The notes beneath the pieces are model-generated. The model saw only the letters and a list, made by a program, of their open reading frames with translations, was not told the DNA's origin and did no database searches. Shown one piece after another: positions 2,949-5,261 of a stretch of DNA of 5,261 bases. Numbering within the stretch: position 1 is the stretch's first letter; each line of letters opens with the position of its first letter. The stretch is taken from assembly GCA_946183175.1 (NCBI GenBank), contig CAMHBH010000130.1, positions 1-5,261 on the forward strand, given 5' to 3'. Source of the DNA: an uncultured Oscillibacter sp. GTDB taxonomy: Bacteria > Bacillota > Clostridia > Oscillospirales > Oscillospiraceae. A program made the translations under genes and the position numbers.

Positions 2949-5126
2949 TTACAGGTGCAGAACGCGGTCGCGGATTTCCTGCGTCCGGCCCTGATTCCAG
3001 TACTGCGTGCCGATATAGCCGCAAGTCCGGCGCGCGACGTTCATCTTGCTCTGGTCGGTGTTGCCGCACTTCGGACACTTCCAGATGAGCTTCCCGTTCT
3101 CCTCCGCGATTTCAATCTCGCCGTCCCAGCCGCACACCTGACAGTAGTCGCTCTTGGTGTTGAGCTCGGCGTAGATGATGTGGTCGTAGATGAAGCGCAT
3201 GACGGCGAGGACAGCGTCGAGGTTGTCCTGCATGTCGGGGACTTCGACGTAGCTGATGGCCCCGCCCGGCGACAGGTGCTGGAACTGCGCCTCAAATTCC
3301 AGCTTCTTGAAGGCGTCGATTTTCTCCGTGACGTGTACGTGGTAGCTGTTCGTGATATAGCCCCGGTCGGTGATGCCCTCGATAATGCCGAAACGGCGCT
3401 GCAGGCACTTGGCGAACTTGTAGGTTGTGGACTCCAGCGGGGTGCCGTACAGGGAGAAGTCGATATTGTGCTGTGCCTTCCAGGCGCGGCAGGCGGCGTT
3501 CATCTTCTCCATGATGTCCAGCGCGAACGGCGTCGCCTCGGGGTCGGTGTGGCTACGGCCCGTCATGTATTTGACGCACTCGTAGAGGCCCGCGTAGCCC
3601 AGGGAAATGGTAGAGTAGCCGCCGTAGAGGAGTTTATCAATCGTTTCGCCCTTCTTCAGACGCGCCAGCGCGCCGTACTGCCACAGAATCGGGGCCACGT
3701 CCGACACGGTACCTTTCAGGCGCTCGTGGCGGCACAACAGCGCCCTGTGACAGAGTTCGAGACGCTCGTCGAAAATCGCCCAGAACTTCTCCACGTCCCC
3801 GCCCGACGAGAGCGCGATGTCGGGCAGATTCAGCGTCACGACGCCCTGGTTGAACCGACCGTAATACTTCGGCTGGTTCGTCTCGGGGTCGACGTAGGGC
3901 GTCAGGAACGACCGGCACCCCATGCACGTATAACAGTGGCCCTCGCCGTTCTTGTCGACTTTGAGTTCGAGCATTTTCTTCTCGGAGATATAGTCGGGCA
4001 CCATCCGCCGGGCCGTACACTTCGCCGCCAGCTTCGTCAGGTACCAGTAGGGCGTCCCCTCCTCTACGTTGTCCTCCTCCAGCACGTAGATGAGCTTCGG
4101 GAAGGCGGGCGTCACCCACGCCCCGCTCTCGTTCTTGACGCCCTGGTAACGCTGTTCGAGCGTCTCTTCGATAATCAGGGCCAAGTCGGCCTTTTCCTGC
4201 GGGTTCCGGGCCTCCCCTAAATACATGAATACGGTAATAAACGGGGCCTGTCCGTTCGTCGTCAAGAGCGTGACGACCTGGTACTGAATCGTCTGCACGC
4301 CGCGCCGGATTTCGCTCCGGAGGCGCGTTTCGACGATGTGCGACACCTTCTCCTCGCCGGGGGTCGCGCCGATTTCCGCCAGTTCGGCCTCGACTTCCTT
4401 CCGGATTTTCTGCCGGCTCACGTCCACGAACGGGGCCAGGTGCGTCAGGGAAATCGACTGCCCGCCGTACTGGTTCGACGCGACCTGTGCGATAATCTGC
4501 GTGGCGATGTTGCAGGCCGTCGAAAAGCTGTGCGGACGCTCAATCAGCGTGCCCGTAATCACGGTGCCGTTCTGTAACATGTCCTCCAGATTCACGAGGT
4601 CGCAGTTGTGCATATGCTGGGCGTAGTAGTCCATGTCGTGGAAGTGTATGATTCCGTCTCGGTGGGCCTTGACGATGTCGGGCGGGAGCAGAATCCGCTC
4701 GGTCAGGTCGCGCGACACCTCCCCGGCCATGTAGTCGCGCTGGGTGGAATTTACGATAGGGTTCTTGTTGGAGTTCTCCTGCTTGGCCTCCTCGTTACAG
4801 CACTCGATGAGGCTCAAAATCTTCTCGTCGGTGGTGTTGCTCTCCCGGGCGAGGGAGCGCGTGTAGCGGTACGTGACGTAGTTCCGGGCGACTTCGTAGG
4901 CCCCGTGGGCCATAATCTGGTACTCGACGAGGTCCTGAATCTCCTCCACGGACGGCGCGCGGCCCATCTTCATACAGCTCAGCTCCACGCACTCGGCGAT
5001 ACGCTCAATCTGCGTCGGGGTCATGCGGTTGCTCTCCTCGACGGTCTCGTTGGCCTTGCGTACCGCCTCCGTGATTTTGGCAATGTCGAACGGAACCTCG
5101 GTTCCGTTGCGCTTGATGACGGTCAT
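2949..5126 (-). CDS. nrdD: Anaerobic (class III) ribonucleoside-triphosphate reductase
   Basis: 725-aa glycyl-radical enzyme that reduces ribonucleoside triphosphates to deoxyribonucleotides without oxygen, supplying DNA precursors. Residues 1 to about 95 are an ATP cone (VIKRNGTEVPFDIAKITEAVRKAN), the site where dATP/ATP set overall activity. The catalytic barrel follows, with the conserved C175 in HNCDLVNLEDML and the finger-loop C404 in CMGCRSF (401-407) as the likely thiyl-radical cysteine. Near the C-terminus a zinc ribbon has C662/C665 and C684/C687, and RTCGYIG (700-706) carries the radical glycine G703. All key residues are present, so the enzyme should be active once charged by the NrdG activase. 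The start at 5126 fits the ATP-cone boundary, although the ribosome binding site (GGGG, 8-11 nt upstream) is weak. No nrdG lies downstream, where it often does. Confidence 0.98.
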   Translation of the reverse strand: MTVIKRNGTEVPFDIAKITEAVRKANETVEESNRMTPTQIERIAECVELSCMKMGRAPSVEEIQDLVEYQIMAHGAYEVARNYVTYRYTRSLARESNTTDEKILSLIECCNEEAKQENSNKNPIVNSTQRDYMAGEVSRDLTERILLPPDIVKAHRDGIIHFHDMDYYAQHMHNCDLVNLEDMLQNGTVITGTLIERPHSFSTACNIATQIIAQVASNQYGGQSISLTHLAPFVDVSRQKIRKEVEAELAEIGATPGEEKVSHIVETRLRSEIRRGVQTIQYQVVTLLTTNGQAPFITVFMYLGEARNPQEKADLALIIEETLEQRYQGVKNESGAWVTPAFPKLIYVLEEDNVEEGTPYWYLTKLAAKCTARRMVPDYISEKKMLELKVDKNGEGHCYTCMGCRSFLTPYVDPETNQPKYYGRFNQGVVTLNLPDIALSSGGDVEKFWAIFDERLELCHRALLCRHERLKGTVSDVAPILWQYGALARLKKGETIDKLLYGGYSTISLGYAGLYECVKYMTGRSHTDPEATPFALDIMEKMNAACRAWKAQHNIDFSLYGTPLESTTYKFAKCLQRRFGIIEGITDRGYITNSYHVHVTEKIDAFKKLEFEAQFQHLSPGGAISYVEVPDMQDNLDAVLAVMRFIYDHIIYAELNTKSDYCQVCGWDGEIEIAEENGKLIWKCPKCGNTDQSKMNVARRTCGYIGTQYWNQGRTQEIRDRVLHL

Positions 5127-5172
5127 GGCGAATACCCCGTTACTGAAAACTTACAAAAAGTTATAAACTCTT

Positions 5173-5191
5173 CTGTTTCATTCCTGTTTCA
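5173..5191. repeat. Two CTGTTTCA direct repeats, 11-bp period, upstream of nrdD
   Basis: CTGTTTCA occurs at 5173-5180 and 5184-5191, one helical turn apart, about 47-65 bp upstream of the nrdD start. Spacing by one turn is what cooperative binding of a regulator to one DNA face would need. It does not look like the NrdR box I know from nrd promoters. Confidence 0.4.
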
Positions 5192-5244
5192 ACGAGTATG
5201 CTTTCACCGGACGGCTACTCACAGGTTCTTGTACTCTCCACAGG
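5183..5244 (-). promoter_or_regulatory. Potential structured leader of nrdD with two competing stems
   Basis: The segment CCTGT (5183-5187)-N6-GAGTA (5194-5198) can pair with TACTCACAGG (5216-5225) to give a 10-bp stem with a 6-nt bulge. It can instead pair with a second copy, TACTCTCCACAGG (5232-5244). The remaining upstream sequence to the window end holds no gene I can recognise. No clear promoter is visible here, so transcription may start beyond 5261 and pass through this structure. Confidence 0.35.
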
Positions 5245-5261
5245 CGTAAATTCCCGGCTAA

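Noticed and set aside
2937..4220. 427-codon open frame on the plus strand opposite nrdD
   Set aside because: It lies wholly antisense to nrdD, has no ribosome binding site or recognisable domains, and is low-complexity (Val/Leu/Arg/Asp-rich), as expected of a shadow of a GC-rich gene.
5160..5192. Promoter for nrdD from TTGAAA (5187-5192) and TATAAC (5160-5165) on the minus strand
   Set aside because: The spacer would be 21 bp, outside the usual 16-19, and no alternative -35 fits.
4608..5249. 213-codon open frame on the plus strand opposite the nrdD start
   Set aside because: Antisense to the conserved ATP-cone region, with repetitive Leu/Val/Gly/Asp/Arg composition; a shadow frame.
5127..5261. 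Cobalamin riboswitch upstream of nrdD, suggested by CCGGTGAAA on the minus strand
   Set aside because: The B12 box and the rest of the conserved core are missing, and such switches are known for B12-dependent reductases, not NrdD.

Overview
The window is about 5.3 kb of moderately GC-rich bacterial DNA. It probably comes from an anaerobic Gram-positive-type (Bacillota, Clostridia- or Negativicutes-like) bacterium. The reasons are an oxygen-sensitive class III ribonucleotide reductase with an N-terminal ATP cone, a flavin reductase of the kind common in anaerobic Firmicutes, strong AGGAGG-type ribosome binding sites, and textbook sigma-70/sigma-A promoters. The taxon is inferred from protein style, not from a search.

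Layout, left to right. (1) 19-120: an imperfect inverted repeat whose two arms are each palindromic, next to the stop codon of hicB. (2) 116-1018, minus strand: a HicAB toxin-antitoxin module. A consensus promoter (990-1018) drives a short leader ORF with a very strong Shine-Dalgarno (885-953), then hicA (674-871) and hicB (116-544). The 129-bp hicA-hicB gap holds a second promoter-like sequence and a perfect 8-bp inverted repeat, so hicB may be transcribed alone. (3) 1041-2193, minus strand: a two-gene operon with its own promoter and terminator. It encodes a flavin reductase family protein (1622-2125) and a membrane-anchored protein with a duplicated proline-rich linker and a C-terminal His/Cys zinc-binding-like domain (1117-1593). 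(4) 2218-2861, plus strand: a second toxin-antitoxin module with a perfect consensus promoter, a RelB/DinJ-type antitoxin (2294-2569), an overlapping YoeB/Txe-type mRNA interferase (2559-2825) and an intrinsic terminator. (5) 2898-5261, minus strand: nrdD, complete with ATP cone, zinc ribbon and glycyl-radical motif, ending in its own terminator. Its upstream region contains repeats that can form competing stems. No nrdG follows nrdD.

No single unknown multi-gene system is evident. The noteworthy material is regulatory: two different toxin-antitoxin modules flanking a small operon, inverted repeats inside or beside every clear promoter, a coupled leader ORF before hicA, a hicB-only promoter candidate, a nested palindrome at the left edge, and alternative pairing in the nrdD leader. 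All functional statements come from reading the sequence and recalling family features; no database search was run.
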